A DNA stretch of 48,008 bases, from positions 1-48,008 of the forward strand of contig JAHCJQ010000014.1 of the NCBI GenBank assembly GCA_026126215.1, written 5' to 3'. Shown one piece after another: positions 8,046-17,397 of the stretch. Source of the stretch: Alphaproteobacteria bacterium (GTDB lineage: Bacteria; Pseudomonadota; Alphaproteobacteria; Ferrovibrionales; Ferrovibrionaceae). The stretch's first letter is position 1; each line of letters begins with the position of its first letter. The position numbers and the translations under genes were made by a program. The notes under the pieces were generated by a model. It did not search any database and had not been told where the DNA came from. It was given only the letters and a program-made list of their open reading frames with translations.

Positions 8046-9365
8046 GTGCATCCAACCAAGCGCGGATTCATGAAAGTCGCGGCGGGAGGTCTGCTTGCCG
8101 CTTCCGTTGCCGCATTGCCGTTCGCCGTCATGGCGCAGGACAAGCCGATCCGCATCGGCGTGCTCTATGACCTGTCCGGCCCGCTGGCTGCCGCCGGTTC
8201 GGTGCCCGGCTCGATCGGCACCCAGATCGCCATCGACCTGGTGAACGAGAAGGGCGGCATCCTCGGCAAGCACAAGATCGAGGTGGTGGCCGCCGATGCC
8301 CAGTCGAAGGCGGATGTCGCCATCAACGAGGCGGAGCGGCTGATAAATCAGGAGAAGGTCGATATCCTGCTTGGTGTCTTCTCCTCGGCCCATGCCGTGC
8401 CGATCGCCGCCAAGATCGATGCGCAGAAGCGCGTCTTCTGGATTACCATCGCCATCGCCTCGGCGGTGGTGAAGGACAAGAACCTGCAATATACCTTCCG
8501 CGCCCAGGTCCATTCCGACCAGTTCGGCGATGCCTCGACCCAGTTCATCCAGGAGAACGCCAAGACGAAGCTCGGGATGGATCCGAAGGACGTGAAGGTC
8601 GCCATCATCTACGAGGACGGCCCCTACGGGACCGGCGTCGCCGCCTCGAACGAGACCGGCGCCAAGGCGCGCGGCCTCAATATTGTGCTCAAGGAAGGCT
8701 ATTCCGCCAATTCGCCGGACCTCTCCTCGCTGGTGACCAAGCTCAAGCGGGCACGGCCGGACGTGATCCTTCATACCGGCTACAACCCGGACATCACGTT
8801 GTTCCTGCGCCAGTCGCGCGAAAGCGGCCTGCGGTTCAAGGCGCTGATCGGGCATGGCGCGGGCTATGGCCAGATCGACAAGCTCGTCGAGGCCTTCGGC
8901 AAGGACGTCGACCATTTCTTCAATGTCGATCCGGTCGCCGCCCAGCTTCTCGATCCGAAGACGCTGGCGCCGGGCCTCGGCGATCTGACCAAGGTGATGG
9001 TCGAGCGCTACAAGGCCAAGACCGGGGCGCAGGAAGTGCCGCCGCACACCTCCATGGGTTTCAACAACACCTGGATCCTGCTGGACAAGGTGCTGCCACT
9101 CGCCATCCAGAAGCATGGCGGCTGGGACGCGGAGGCGATTCGCAAGGCCGCGCTCGAAATCGACATTCCGGTCGGCGGCACGATCCAGGGCTATGGCGTG
9201 AAGTTCCATCCGCCCGGTCACCAGATGGCGGGACAGAATGAACGCTCCAGTCCGGTGGTCATGCAATATATCGGCGGCAAGACTTTCATCGCCTGGCCCG
9301 CTGCGATCAAGACGATCGATCCAATTCTTCCACTTCCGGCGAGCTCACCCTACGCGCTCCGCTGA
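8046..9365 (+). CDS. ABC transporter solute-binding protein, LivK/amide-urea family
   Basis: A 439-residue periplasmic binding protein of the Leu/Ile/Val (Peripla_BP_6) family. The GTG start sits nine bases after a strong GGGAGG. The signal peptide begins TKRGFMK and ends near VMAQD; its lysine-arginine pair is Tat-like but not a true twin-arginine. The mature part opens with the family motif IRIGVLYDLSGPLAAAG and continues with two lobes (DVKVAIIYEDGPYGTG and a NPDITLFLRQSRESGL segment). It delivers ligand to the four genes downstream. Members bind branched-chain amino acids, amides, urea or aromatic acids, so the substrate remains open. Confidence 0.9.
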   Translation: MHPTKRGFMKVAAGGLLAASVAALPFAVMAQDKPIRIGVLYDLSGPLAAAGSVPGSIGTQIAIDLVNEKGGILGKHKIEVVAADAQSKADVAINEAERLINQEKVDILLGVFSSAHAVPIAAKIDAQKRVFWITIAIASAVVKDKNLQYTFRAQVHSDQFGDASTQFIQENAKTKLGMDPKDVKVAIIYEDGPYGTGVAASNETGAKARGLNIVLKEGYSANSPDLSSLVTKLKRARPDVILHTGYNPDITLFLRQSRESGLRFKALIGHGAGYGQIDKLVEAFGKDVDHFFNVDPVAAQLLDPKTLAPGLGDLTKVMVERYKAKTGAQEVPPHTSMGFNNTWILLDKVLPLAIQKHGGWDAEAIRKAALEIDIPVGGTIQGYGVKFHPPGHQMAGQNERSSPVVMQYIGGKTFIAWPAAIKTIDPILPLPASSPYALR

Positions 9366-9369
9366 TCAC

Positions 9370-10092
9370 GTGCTGTCGGTCAGGGGCCTGACCAAGAGCT
9401 TCGGAGGATTCGTCGCCGTCAGCGACGTTTCCTTCGAAGTCTCGGAAGGGGAGTTGCTCGGCCTGATCGGACCGAACGGCTCGGGGAAAAGCACGACCTT
9501 CAACCTGATAGCGGGCACCCTGAAGCCCACCGCCGGTTCGATCCGCTTCGAGGGCGAGGAGATCGGCGGCTTGGCCGCGCATCAGGTCTGCCACATGGGT
9601 CTCGCGCGCACGTTCCAGATACCGCGCCCGTTCCGCAAGCTCGGCATCCGCGAGAATGTCACGCTCGCCGCCTATTACGGCCGGCACGGCAGGGTCGGCC
9701 GCGACGAGGCCGAGGCGCTTGCCGTCGAGGCGCTGGAGACGGTCGGGCTGCCGAGCGACGCGGCGACGACGACCGAGGGTCTCGGCGCTGCCGGCCTGAA
9801 GAAGCTGGAACTCGCCCGGGCGCTCTCGACCCAGCCACGCCTCCTGCTTGCTGACGAAAGCCTCGGCGGCCTCGATGTCGCGGAGATGGACCAGGCGGCG
9901 GAGATGCTCGAGCGCATTCGCACCGAGAAAGGCATCACCATCGTCTGGGTGGAGCACATCATGGGCGTGCTGATGCGCGTCGTGGACCGGGTCATCGTGC
10001 TCGATCATGGCGAAAAGATCTTCGAGGGACTTCCGGCGGACGCGGCCCGTGACCGCCGCGTCGCGGAAGTCTATCTCGGGACACAGCACTGA
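9370..10092 (+). CDS. livG: ABC transporter ATP-binding protein, LivG-like
   Basis: A 240-residue ATPase. The GTG at 9370, four bases after the binding-protein stop, is chosen as start because the longer frame overlaps that gene. Walker A is GPNGSGKST (residues 34-42) and Walker B is LLLADE. The C-terminal EHIMGVLMRVVDRVIVLDHGEKI is the typical LivG switch/His-loop end. The signature helix is unusual, reading GAAGLKKLELARAL instead of a clear LSGGQ. This relaxed signature is also seen in other HAAT-family ATPases, so the protein need not be defective. It pairs with the LivF-like subunit and energises import. Confidence 0.9.
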   Translation: MLSVRGLTKSFGGFVAVSDVSFEVSEGELLGLIGPNGSGKSTTFNLIAGTLKPTAGSIRFEGEEIGGLAAHQVCHMGLARTFQIPRPFRKLGIRENVTLAAYYGRHGRVGRDEAEALAVEALETVGLPSDAATTTEGLGAAGLKKLELARALSTQPRLLLADESLGGLDVAEMDQAAEMLERIRTEKGITIVWVEHIMGVLMRVVDRVIVLDHGEKIFEGLPADAARDRRVAEVYLGTQH

Positions 10093-10103
10093 AGGCGCGC
10101 GGC

Positions 10104-10808
<705 letters not shown>

Positions 10809-10820
10809 GGCGGGGGGCCA

Positions 10821-11675
10821 ATGGACATCTACCTGGTCGAGGCGATCATCAACGGCATCCTGCTGGGCGGCGTGCTGGCGCTGCTGGCGCTCGGACTGAA
10901 CCTCATTTTCGGCGTCGTCGACGTGGTATGGATCGCCTATGCCGAGATGGTGATGGTCGGCATGTACGTGATCTACTGGCTTCATGCCTACTACGGCTGG
11001 CCGCTGCCGCTGGCCTGCCTCGTGGCCGTGATCGGAGTGGGCCTGCTCGGCATCCTGGTCCATCTGCTGATCATCCAGCCAATCCTGGGATCGGCGCCGA
11101 TCAATCAGCTCCTTGCCACCGGCGGCCTGCTGTTCTTCCTGCAAAGCTTCGCCACGCTGCTGTTCGGAACGGATTTCCGCAATATCGGCCTGCGCATGCC
11201 GATCATCGAGATCGGCGACATCTTCATCAGCTTTTCGCGGCTGATTGCCTTCTGCGTGGCGCTGGCCGGCGCGGTGATCCTGTATTTCTTCCTGTCGCGG
11301 ACCCATATCGGCACCGCGATCCGCGCCATCTCACAGGATCGCGAGATCATGGGCCTTATGGGGGTCGACGAGCGGAAGGTCTACGTGATCACTTCGGCGG
11401 TCGGCGGCAGCCTTGCCGGTCTCGCCGCCTGCCTCCTGGTGCTGCAGTACGACGTGCATCCCTTCATCGGCCTCTCTTTCGGGCCGATCACCTTCATGAT
11501 CTGCGTCCTGGGCGGGCTGGGCAACATGATCGGCGGGTTCGTCGCCGCGTTCCTGATGAGCCAGATCATTTCGGTCGGCGGCTATTATTTCTCGATCGAG
11601 CTTTCCTACGTCTTCGCCTTCCTCTTCTTCATCGTGCTCATGTTCATCCGGCCGCAGGGGATACTGGCGAAATGA
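10821..11675 (+). CDS. livH: ABC transporter permease, LivH-like
   Basis: A 284-residue polytopic membrane protein starting at an ATG shortly after a GGCGGGGGG tract. The N-terminus (INGILLGGVLALLALGLNLI) is characteristic of LivH permeases. A family EAA-like loop (IGTAIRAISQDREIMGLMGV) and a C-terminal membrane pair with the usual RPQGI ending follow. It forms the transmembrane channel with the LivM-like subunit. Its stop overlaps the start of livM (ATGA), so the two permeases are probably made in a fixed ratio. Confidence 0.92.
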   Translation: MDIYLVEAIINGILLGGVLALLALGLNLIFGVVDVVWIAYAEMVMVGMYVIYWLHAYYGWPLPLACLVAVIGVGLLGILVHLLIIQPILGSAPINQLLATGGLLFFLQSFATLLFGTDFRNIGLRMPIIEIGDIFISFSRLIAFCVALAGAVILYFFLSRTHIGTAIRAISQDREIMGLMGVDERKVYVITSAVGGSLAGLAACLLVLQYDVHPFIGLSFGPITFMICVLGGLGNMIGGFVAAFLMSQIISVGGYYFSIELSYVFAFLFFIVLMFIRPQGILAK

Positions 11676-12649
11676 TGACCATCCGCTGGCCGCTCGCGCT
11701 GCTGTTCGCCGTTCTGCTGCTTCTTCCCCTCGGGCTGCAGGACTACCTGCTGCACATGGCGATCCAGATCCTGATCTGGGGCTTCGTCTATACCGGCTGG
11801 TCGGTGATGGGCCGCTTCGGTCAGGTCTCCCTCGGGCATGGCGCATTTCTCGGGGTGGGGGCCTACACGACGGCCCTGCTCTGGAACAATTTCGGCCTCG
11901 TGCCCTGGATCGGCATTCCCATCGGCGTCGCCTTCGCCGTGCTGCTGGCGCTCGTCATCGGCTATCCGTGCTTCCGGCTCAAGGTGGTCGGACATTACTT
12001 CGCTCTTGTGACACTGGCATTGAGCCAGGTGGTGCTGCTCTCCATCGTCGCGGCACGCGACATCACCGGCGGTTCGCTGGGGATGACGCCGAATTCGGTC
12101 GGCCAGAGTTCCTGGCTCGCGCTCCAGTTCACCTCGAAGATGCACTGGTATTTCGTCGCCCTGGCGGTCTGGGCCTTTGGCCTGTGGGTCTGGGTCAAGG
12201 TCGACCGCGGCATGGGGCGCGCCGCGATGGAAGCGGTATCCGAAGACGAGACCGCCGCCGCCGCGGTCGGCATCAACGTGACCCGGGAGAAACTGCGGGT
12301 CACCGTGATCAGCGCGGCGATGACGGCCTTCGGCGGCGCCCTGTTCGGTCAATATCAGATGTATCTCAACCCCGAGACGCTCTCGGGTATCGGCGTTTCG
12401 CTGCAGATCGTCTTCGCGGCGATCGCCGGCGGCATGTATTCGCTGCTGGGACCGACGGTGGGGGCACTGCTGACCATTGCGCTGACCGAGGGTCTGCGGA
12501 TCGGTTTCGGCACGACCCTGATTGGCGCCGCCAACACGATCTATGGCATCCTGCTCATTCTCTTCATCATCTTCATGCCACGCGGCATCACGGGATTCTT
12601 CGGCGCCTGGACAAAGCGCCGCGCCGCAACCGCCGCCGCCACCACCTGA
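11672..12649 (+). CDS. livM: ABC transporter permease, LivM-like
   Basis: A 325-residue polytopic protein. Two ATG codons at 11672 and 11675 overlap the livH stop; the frame extends far upstream but only inside livH. The LivM hallmark GRFGQVSLGHGAFLGVGAYT is present at about residues 45-65, with the loop RGMGRAAMEAVSEDETAAAA for ATPase contact and the ending FMPRGI. It completes the importer. No regulator is visible next to the operon. A convergent thioesterase gene follows after 78 bases that hold two short GC-rich hairpins and no gene. Confidence 0.92.
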   Translation: MMTIRWPLALLFAVLLLLPLGLQDYLLHMAIQILIWGFVYTGWSVMGRFGQVSLGHGAFLGVGAYTTALLWNNFGLVPWIGIPIGVAFAVLLALVIGYPCFRLKVVGHYFALVTLALSQVVLLSIVAARDITGGSLGMTPNSVGQSSWLALQFTSKMHWYFVALAVWAFGLWVWVKVDRGMGRAAMEAVSEDETAAAAVGINVTREKLRVTVISAAMTAFGGALFGQYQMYLNPETLSGIGVSLQIVFAAIAGGMYSLLGPTVGALLTIALTEGLRIGFGTTLIGAANTIYGILLILFIIFMPRGITGFFGAWTKRRAATAAATT

Positions 12650-12727
12650 CCGCTCGGGACGCGACCCTTGTAACTTTCACTTTGCCGACACTGGCATGGT
12701 CGGGGAGGCGGTGGCGCCGCCGGATCA

Positions 12728-13237
12728 TCAGTCCGGACGAACGATCAGACAAGTCGTCGTGCCATGGGCGAGGAGCCGCCCTTCAGCGTCGCTGATGCGG
12801 CCCTCGGCGGTACCGATGCGCCGGCCGCAATGGATGAGATTGGATCGACACCGGACGGGGCCGCGGTCGATCGTCATCGGGCGGAGAATGTTGATCTTGA
12901 GTTCCACCGTGGTCCAGCCGACGCCGGCCGGCAGGGTGCTCCAGATCGCCACGGCCATCGCCGCATCGAGCAGGGCGGCATAGACACCACCCTGCACGGC
13001 GCCGGCCGGATTATAGTGCCATTCGCGTGGCGTCAGGCTCCATAGCGAGCTGCCCTCCGAGACCTCGTCCAGGGTGAAACCGAGGGTGTCCTGGATCGGC
13101 GCCATGCGCCCTTCTGCAATGAACCGCCGCAGATAATCGATTCCCGGCAACTCACGAATGCCATCGCTTACCTGCTGCGGGTCCTGCCATTCATACTGGC
13201 GCAGGCGTCTTTCGCCGGCACTCGCGATACGGCTCAT
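12728..13237 (-). CDS. PaaI-family hotdog thioesterase
   Basis: A 169-residue single hotdog-domain protein. The conserved N-terminal helix region is followed by HYNPAGAVQGGVYAALLDAAM, the PaaI-type active-site segment with Asn, Gly and a downstream Asp/Ala helix, and then TTVELKINILRP and the closing strand GTTTCLIV. Such enzymes hydrolyse acyl-CoA thioesters, in phenylacetate-type pathways or as housekeeping. No phenylacetate genes are nearby apart from a thiolase 3 kb away. The gene is transcribed away from the AraC regulator, leaving a 121-base divergent promoter region. Substrate unknown. Confidence 0.85.
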   Translation of the reverse strand: MSRIASAGERRLRQYEWQDPQQVSDGIRELPGIDYLRRFIAEGRMAPIQDTLGFTLDEVSEGSSLWSLTPREWHYNPAGAVQGGVYAALLDAAMAVAIWSTLPAGVGWTTVELKINILRPMTIDRGPVRCRSNLIHCGRRIGTAEGRISDAEGRLLAHGTTTCLIVRPD

Positions 13238-13358
13238 CCGATGCCTCCCGTTCCGCCTGGCGCATCAGGTATCGCGTTCGCGGCCCCTTGTCTTTGACCG
13301 GGCATCGGCAAATCTTCGCTGTCCGTCCGATTTGCGCGCACCATGGTAGGATGCGCCC

Positions 13359-14435
13359 ATGGATCTTCTGAGCGATATCCTCGGAGCGGCCCGGTTGCGC
13401 GGGCGCTTCTATTTTCCAGTCTGCGCGACGGGCGATTGGGCGGTGCGCGTCCCGGAGGAGCCCGGGGCGTTCCGCTTTCACGTCCTTCGGCGCGGTACCT
13501 GCTGGATTGGCGTCGGCTCCGAACCTGCCTGGACCAGACTTGCCGAGGGGGACCTGGCGATCGTTCCCCATGGTGCCGCGCAGGTCCTGGCGGATGCGTG
13601 CGACCGGCCGGCGCTCGAACTGGACGCGGCCTTGCGCGATGCCGGCTTCTCGGGCTCGGGCGATGTCCGGTTGGGCGCGCCAGGGGGTGGCGGCGCCGAC
13701 CTCCTGTGCGGCGCCTGCATGGTCGAGCGCGGCGGCGGCCATCCGTTGTTTCAGACGCTCCCGCCGCTGCTGATTCTCTCCGATCGCGATCTCGGGCCGT
13801 GGATCGCGCAGGCGTTCGAGCGGCTGGCCCAGGATGCAAGATCGGCACGGGCAGGTTTTCGCGCCATCGCCGACCGGCTTTTCGAGATTCTCCTGGCCGA
13901 GGCGTTTCGGGCCGTGCTGGCTAGGGGCGGGAACGAGGTTGGGTTCCTTGGCGCCATGGCCCATCCAAATATCGGCCGGGCGCTGCGGGCCATGCACGAA
14001 ACGCCGGACCGGGACTGGACCTTGGAGCTGCTGGCCGGCGAGGCGGGTCTGTCGCGCAGCCGCTTCGCGGAGCTGTTCCGCCAGCTTGCGGGCCATGCAC
14101 CGCTGCAGTATCTGGCGCGCTGGCGCCTCGAACAGGCCCGAGGGCTCCTGCTCGAGACGAGATTGGGCGTGGCCGAGATCGCGCACCGCGTCGGCTATGA
14201 GTCCCTGCCGGCCTTCACCCGCAGCTTCAAGCGCCATTTCGGAACCGGGCCGGGCACGCTTCGGCGGGAGGCGCTGGCAATTGCGGATGCCGTTGCCGGC
14301 AAGCCCTCACCCAACCCTCTCCAGCAAGCGGGAGAGCGCCTTGATGTCTCCCGCTCCCACGTTCGTGGGCCTGAGCCGCGAAGCGGATCAAGTGGTCGGG
14401 GTGAGGGCGCGGTGGTGAAGGCGAGCAAAGTCTAG
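13359..14435 (+). CDS. AraC-family regulator with cupin sensor domain and a repeat-derived C-terminal tail
   Basis: A 358-residue protein. Residues about 1-190 match the cupin-type sensor domain common in AraC regulators (motifs LDLLSDILGAARLRGRF-like at the N-terminus, LCGACMVERGGGHPLFQTLP). Residues about 205-300 carry the two helix-turn-helices of the AraC domain (LELLAGEAGLSRSRFAELFR and GVAEIAHRVGYESLPAFTRS). The family normally ends soon after the second HTH. Here about 45 further residues are encoded, mostly by a palindromic repeat at 14303-14408. The stop shares the palindromic CTAG with the stop of the convergent FAD oxidoreductase gene. The target is unknown; the flanking oxidoreductase or the divergent thioesterase are candidates. 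Confidence 0.85.
   Translation: MDLLSDILGAARLRGRFYFPVCATGDWAVRVPEEPGAFRFHVLRRGTCWIGVGSEPAWTRLAEGDLAIVPHGAAQVLADACDRPALELDAALRDAGFSGSGDVRLGAPGGGGADLLCGACMVERGGGHPLFQTLPPLLILSDRDLGPWIAQAFERLAQDARSARAGFRAIADRLFEILLAEAFRAVLARGGNEVGFLGAMAHPNIGRALRAMHETPDRDWTLELLAGEAGLSRSRFAELFRQLAGHAPLQYLARWRLEQARGLLLETRLGVAEIAHRVGYESLPAFTRSFKRHFGTGPGTLRREALAIADAVAGKPSPNPLQQAGERLDVSRSHVRGPEPRSGSSGRGEGAVVKASKV
14303..14408. repeat. 106-base palindromic repeat element inside the 3' end of the AraC gene
   Basis: The element begins GCCCTCACCC and ends with its exact complement GGGTGAGGGC, giving 10-base terminal inverted repeats. Inside are nested stems: CTCTCC/GGAGAG (14317-14322 with 14331-14336), CTTGAT/ATCAAG (14340-14345 with 14387-14392), CCCAC/GTGGG (14356-14369) and CCGC/GCGG (14376-14386). 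The composition resembles the CCCTCACCC...AACCCTCTCC family of palindromic repeats scattered between genes of many proteobacteria. It is read in frame as part of the regulator. The structure is seen directly; membership of a repeat family is from recall. Confidence 0.75.
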
Positions 14436-15721
14436 CCACTGAACTCCCGCCGGTCGCGCCAGCGATAGAGCATCAGCATGCCGCGCGCCAGGTGGCGGAC
14501 CACCCCGTGCAGCGGAACAGTTTGCAGTGCCGTGACGGGCATTGGCGGGGCGATACGCCCCTCGCTCAGCGCATGCAGGGCAAGGGCGCGACCGAGCGCG
14601 GTGGCGAGCGCCACGCCGCGGCCGTTGCAGCCGATCCAGGCCATCACGCCGGGCGCCAGTTCGTGCAGATGAGGCAGGCCGTCCTCGGTGAGGCCGATCA
14701 TGCCGTGCCAGACATGCTGGAAGCGCGGCTGTCCGAGTTGCGGGAAGATGCGGGCGAGCCGCTTGGCCAGCAATGCAGTGAGCCGGCGTTCATCGGCGAA
14801 CTGGACCAGCAGCGCGCCGCCCGTGACCAGTCTTCCATCCCGGTCGTAACGCATGAAATGCAGATCGCCCCTTGTGTCGGACATGGCCTGGTTGCCCGGC
14901 AGGATCGAACGCCGCAGGTTGGACGAAAGTGGCTCGGTGGCGATCTGGTAGGACCGGATCGGTACCACGCTGCGCCTGAGGCCGGGCCAGATGTCGTCGG
15001 AATAGGTGCCGGTGGCAAGGATGATACGGTCCGCCGTGACGGCGCCCTGCGGCGTCGCCGCGCGCCATCCATGGCTGTCCCGGCGAATCGAGACGACGGG
15101 CGAGCGGCCATGGAGATGCGCGCCCGCGGCCACCGCCGCCCCAGCCAGTCCACGCGCGAAGCCCAGCGGATTGATATGGCCGCCGGTCGGGTTGATCCAG
15201 CCGCCATGCCAGAAATCGCTTCCGATCAGGGAGGACATGGCGGCTCGATCCAGAACCTCGACAGGGGCGCCGTGACGGCTCCATTGCGCGGCCCGCCGGC
15301 GCACAAGCGCCATGCGGCCTGGCGAATGCGCCGGCTGAACCCACCCGGCCTGGAGCGCGTCGCACTCGATGCCGTGCCGCGCGATCAGTTCGAAGACAAG
15401 GGCGGCGGAATCCCGGATCAGTTCGATCATCGGCCGGGCCCGTTCCTCGCCGAACCGGCGAATCAGGTCGTCGGGGTCGGCGCGGCTTAGTGTCGGGATT
15501 ACCTGTCCGTTGTTGCGCCCCGAGGCGCCAAAGCCGGGCTCCGCGGCTTCCAGCAGCACGACCTCGGCGCCTGCCTCCGCGAGATGCAGCGCGGCCGAAA
15601 GACCGGTATAGCCGCCGCCGATGACCGCAACTTTAGCGCGCGCCTCGCCGAGAAGGGGCGGCAGCGGCAGGGCAGGCGGTGCCGTGCGCGTCCACAACGA
15701 CTGGGGCAGATGTTCGGACAT
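14432..15721 (-). CDS. FAD-dependent amine/amino-acid oxidoreductase (DAO family)
   Basis: A 429-residue flavoprotein. An N-terminal Rossmann motif [21 protein letters not shown] carries GxGxxG at residues 35-40, followed by the DAO-family [12 protein letters not shown] segment and a C-terminal FAD-closing region ([16 protein letters not shown], then [16 protein letters not shown]). The leading [13 protein letters not shown] stretch and overall layout resemble PuuB-type gamma-glutamylputrescine oxidases and other members acting on secondary amines. The product would be an aldehyde or imine plus H2O2. The gene is divergent from a thiolase. No aminotransferase or glutamyl-polyamine genes are nearby, so the substrate is not assigned. 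Confidence 0.85.
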   Translation of the reverse strand: MSEHLPQSLWTRTAPPALPLPPLLGEARAKVAVIGGGYTGLSAALHLAEAGAEVVLLEAAEPGFGASGRNNGQVIPTLSRADPDDLIRRFGEERARPMIELIRDSAALVFELIARHGIECDALQAGWVQPAHSPGRMALVRRRAAQWSRHGAPVEVLDRAAMSSLIGSDFWHGGWINPTGGHINPLGFARGLAGAAVAAGAHLHGRSPVVSIRRDSHGWRAATPQGAVTADRIILATGTYSDDIWPGLRRSVVPIRSYQIATEPLSSNLRRSILPGNQAMSDTRGDLHFMRYDRDGRLVTGGALLVQFADERRLTALLAKRLARIFPQLGQPRFQHVWHGMIGLTEDGLPHLHELAPGVMAWIGCNGRGVALATALGRALALHALSEGRIAPPMPVTALQTVPLHGVVRHLARGMLMLYRWRDRREFSG

Positions 15722-15810
15722 CGCGGCTCCATCCCGCAGGGCCTCGCATTCCTGTGATAACGATGCCAGTATCCGCCGGCAAGAGTGAAGAGGGCAGAGA
15801 GGAGCGAGTT

Positions 15811-17013
15811 ATGACCGAAGCCTTCATCTGCGATGCGATCCGCACGCCGATCGGTCGCTATGCCGGCGCGCTAGCCAGCGTGCGGGCCGACGATCTTGGC
15901 GCGATTCCGCTCAAGGCCCTGATGGCGCGCCATCCCGATATGGACTGGCAGGCGCTCGATGACGTCATTTTCGGCTGCGCCAACCAAGCCGGCGAGGACA
16001 ACCGCAACGTCGCGCGCATGTCGCTGCTACTGGCCGGATTGCCGCGGGAGGTGCCGGGAGCCACGATCAACCGGCTGTGCGGCTCGGGCCTCGATGCGGT
16101 GGGCACCGCCGCTCGTGCCATCCGTGCGGGCGAGGCCGGACTGATGATCGCGGGGGGCGTGGAGAGCATGAGCCGCGCGCCTTTCGTCATGGCCAAGGCG
16201 GAGAGCGCCTTCTCGCGCGCCGCCGAGATCCATGACACGACGATCGGCTGGCGCTTCGTCAACCGGCTGATGCGCGAGCGCCATGGCACCGATTCCATGC
16301 CGGAGACGGCCGAGAACGTGGCCGAGGAGTTCCAGATCAGCCGCGGCGACCAGGATGCCTTCGCCCTGCGCAGCCAGACACGGGCGCTGGCGGCGCAGAA
16401 ATCGGGCTTCTTCGAGCGCGAGATCGCGCCGGTTGAGATCGCCGGGCGCAAAGGCGAAAGGACGATCGTGGCGAAGGACGAGCATCCGCGCGAGACCAGC
16501 CTGGAGCAGCTCGCCAGGCTGCCCGCGCCCTTCCGCAAGGGCGGCTCGGTCACCGCCGGGAATGCCTCGGGCGTGAATGACGGTGCGGCCGCGCTGCTGA
16601 TCGCCTCGGAAGATGTGGCGCTGCGGCACGGGCTCACGCCGCGCGCGCGCATCGTCGGCATGGCCACCGCCGGCGTCCCGCCGCGCATCATGGGCATTGG
16701 ACCGGCCCCGGCCACGCGCAAGCTGCTCGGGCGGCTCGGCCTCGGTATCGGCGATCTGGACGTGATCGAGCTGAACGAGGCATTCGCCGCGCAGGCGCTT
16801 GCCGTGACGCGGGATCTGGGACTTGCGGACGATGCCCCGCATGTCAATCCGAATGGCGGCGCGATCGCGCTCGGGCATCCGCTTGGCATGAGCGGCGCCA
16901 GGCTGGTGACGACGGCGCTCAACCAGCTCGAGACGAGCGGCGGCAGGCGCGCGCTCTGCACCATGTGCATCGGCGTCGGCCAGGGCATCGCTGCGGTGAT
17001 CGAGCGTGTCTGA
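15811..17013 (+). CDS. pcaF: Thiolase, 3-oxoadipyl-CoA thiolase type
   Basis: A 400-residue thiolase. The ATG at 15811 follows GAGAGGAGCGAG; an upstream in-frame extension lacks a site. Catalytic residues are visible: Cys90 in [13 protein letters not shown], the His in [10 protein letters not shown] and the second Cys in [10 protein letters not shown] near the C-terminus. Exact length and motifs such as the N-terminal [16 protein letters not shown] match the PcaF/PaaJ group, which cleaves 3-oxoadipyl-CoA to succinyl-CoA and acetyl-CoA. No other beta-ketoadipate or phenylacetate gene is in the window, so an acetyl-CoA acetyltransferase role is possible. The thiolase fold is certain; the specific symbol is a best guess. 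Confidence 0.82.
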   Translation: MTEAFICDAIRTPIGRYAGALASVRADDLGAIPLKALMARHPDMDWQALDDVIFGCANQAGEDNRNVARMSLLLAGLPREVPGATINRLCGSGLDAVGTAARAIRAGEAGLMIAGGVESMSRAPFVMAKAESAFSRAAEIHDTTIGWRFVNRLMRERHGTDSMPETAENVAEEFQISRGDQDAFALRSQTRALAAQKSGFFEREIAPVEIAGRKGERTIVAKDEHPRETSLEQLARLPAPFRKGGSVTAGNASGVNDGAAALLIASEDVALRHGLTPRARIVGMATAGVPPRIMGIGPAPATRKLLGRLGLGIGDLDVIELNEAFAAQALAVTRDLGLADDAPHVNPNGGAIALGHPLGMSGARLVTTALNQLETSGGRRALCTMCIGVGQGIAAVIERV

Positions 17014-17093
17014 AAACCGCCACGGACTTGCCGCATTGCGCCGGCAGGCTATGATCGGCTGACGCCGGCCGGATGGCCGAGGGAGACACAAGG

Positions 17094-17381
17094 ATGCCGC
17101 AACAACTCGGCGGAACGATCCTCAAGCTCATCATTTTCTCGCTGGTCGCCGGCATGGTGATGTCGTTCTTCGACATCACGCCGCAGCGCCTGATCGAGAA
17201 TTTCGGCGAGACCGTGCGCGAGATTTTCCAGTTCGTGGTGGACGTGGTCGAATGGGGAGCGCGCTATGTCCTGCTTGGCGCCGTGATTGTCGTGCCGATC
17301 TGGCTTATCAAGCTGCTCTTCGACGCGCTGGGGCGCCGCGGTCGCGGCGGCGGTACGGGTGGCGGCAGCGGCGCTGCCTGA
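17094..17381 (+). CDS. Small membrane protein, DUF6460 family
   Basis: A 95-residue protein. The start at 17094 is preferred because GAGGGAG lies about nine bases before it. It has a hydrophobic segment at about residues 8-25, an amphipathic middle (RLIENFGETVREIFQFVVDV), and a second membrane segment ending in the characteristic LLGAVIVVPIWLIKLLF, then a Gly/Arg tail. This pattern matches the alphaproteobacterial DUF6460 family, whose function is unknown. It lies downstream of the thiolase by 80 bases and converges on an MBL hydrolase, with the two stops lying in one hairpin. Confidence 0.75.
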   Translation: MPQQLGGTILKLIIFSLVAGMVMSFFDITPQRLIENFGETVREIFQFVVDVVEWGARYVLLGAVIVVPIWLIKLLFDALGRRGRGGGTGGGSGAA

Positions 17382-17397
17382 ACGCCTTCAGCGCAGC
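17373..17397. terminator. Hairpin holding the stops of both convergent genes
   Basis: Arms GCTGC-CTGAA and TTCAG-(C)-GCAGC pair with one bulged base around a CGCC loop. The TGA of the DUF6460 gene lies in the left arm (17379-17381). The TGA of the convergent hydrolase, read on the other strand, lies in the right arm (17388-17390). No T-tract follows, so it may work as a bidirectional 3'-end structure. Confidence 0.5.
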
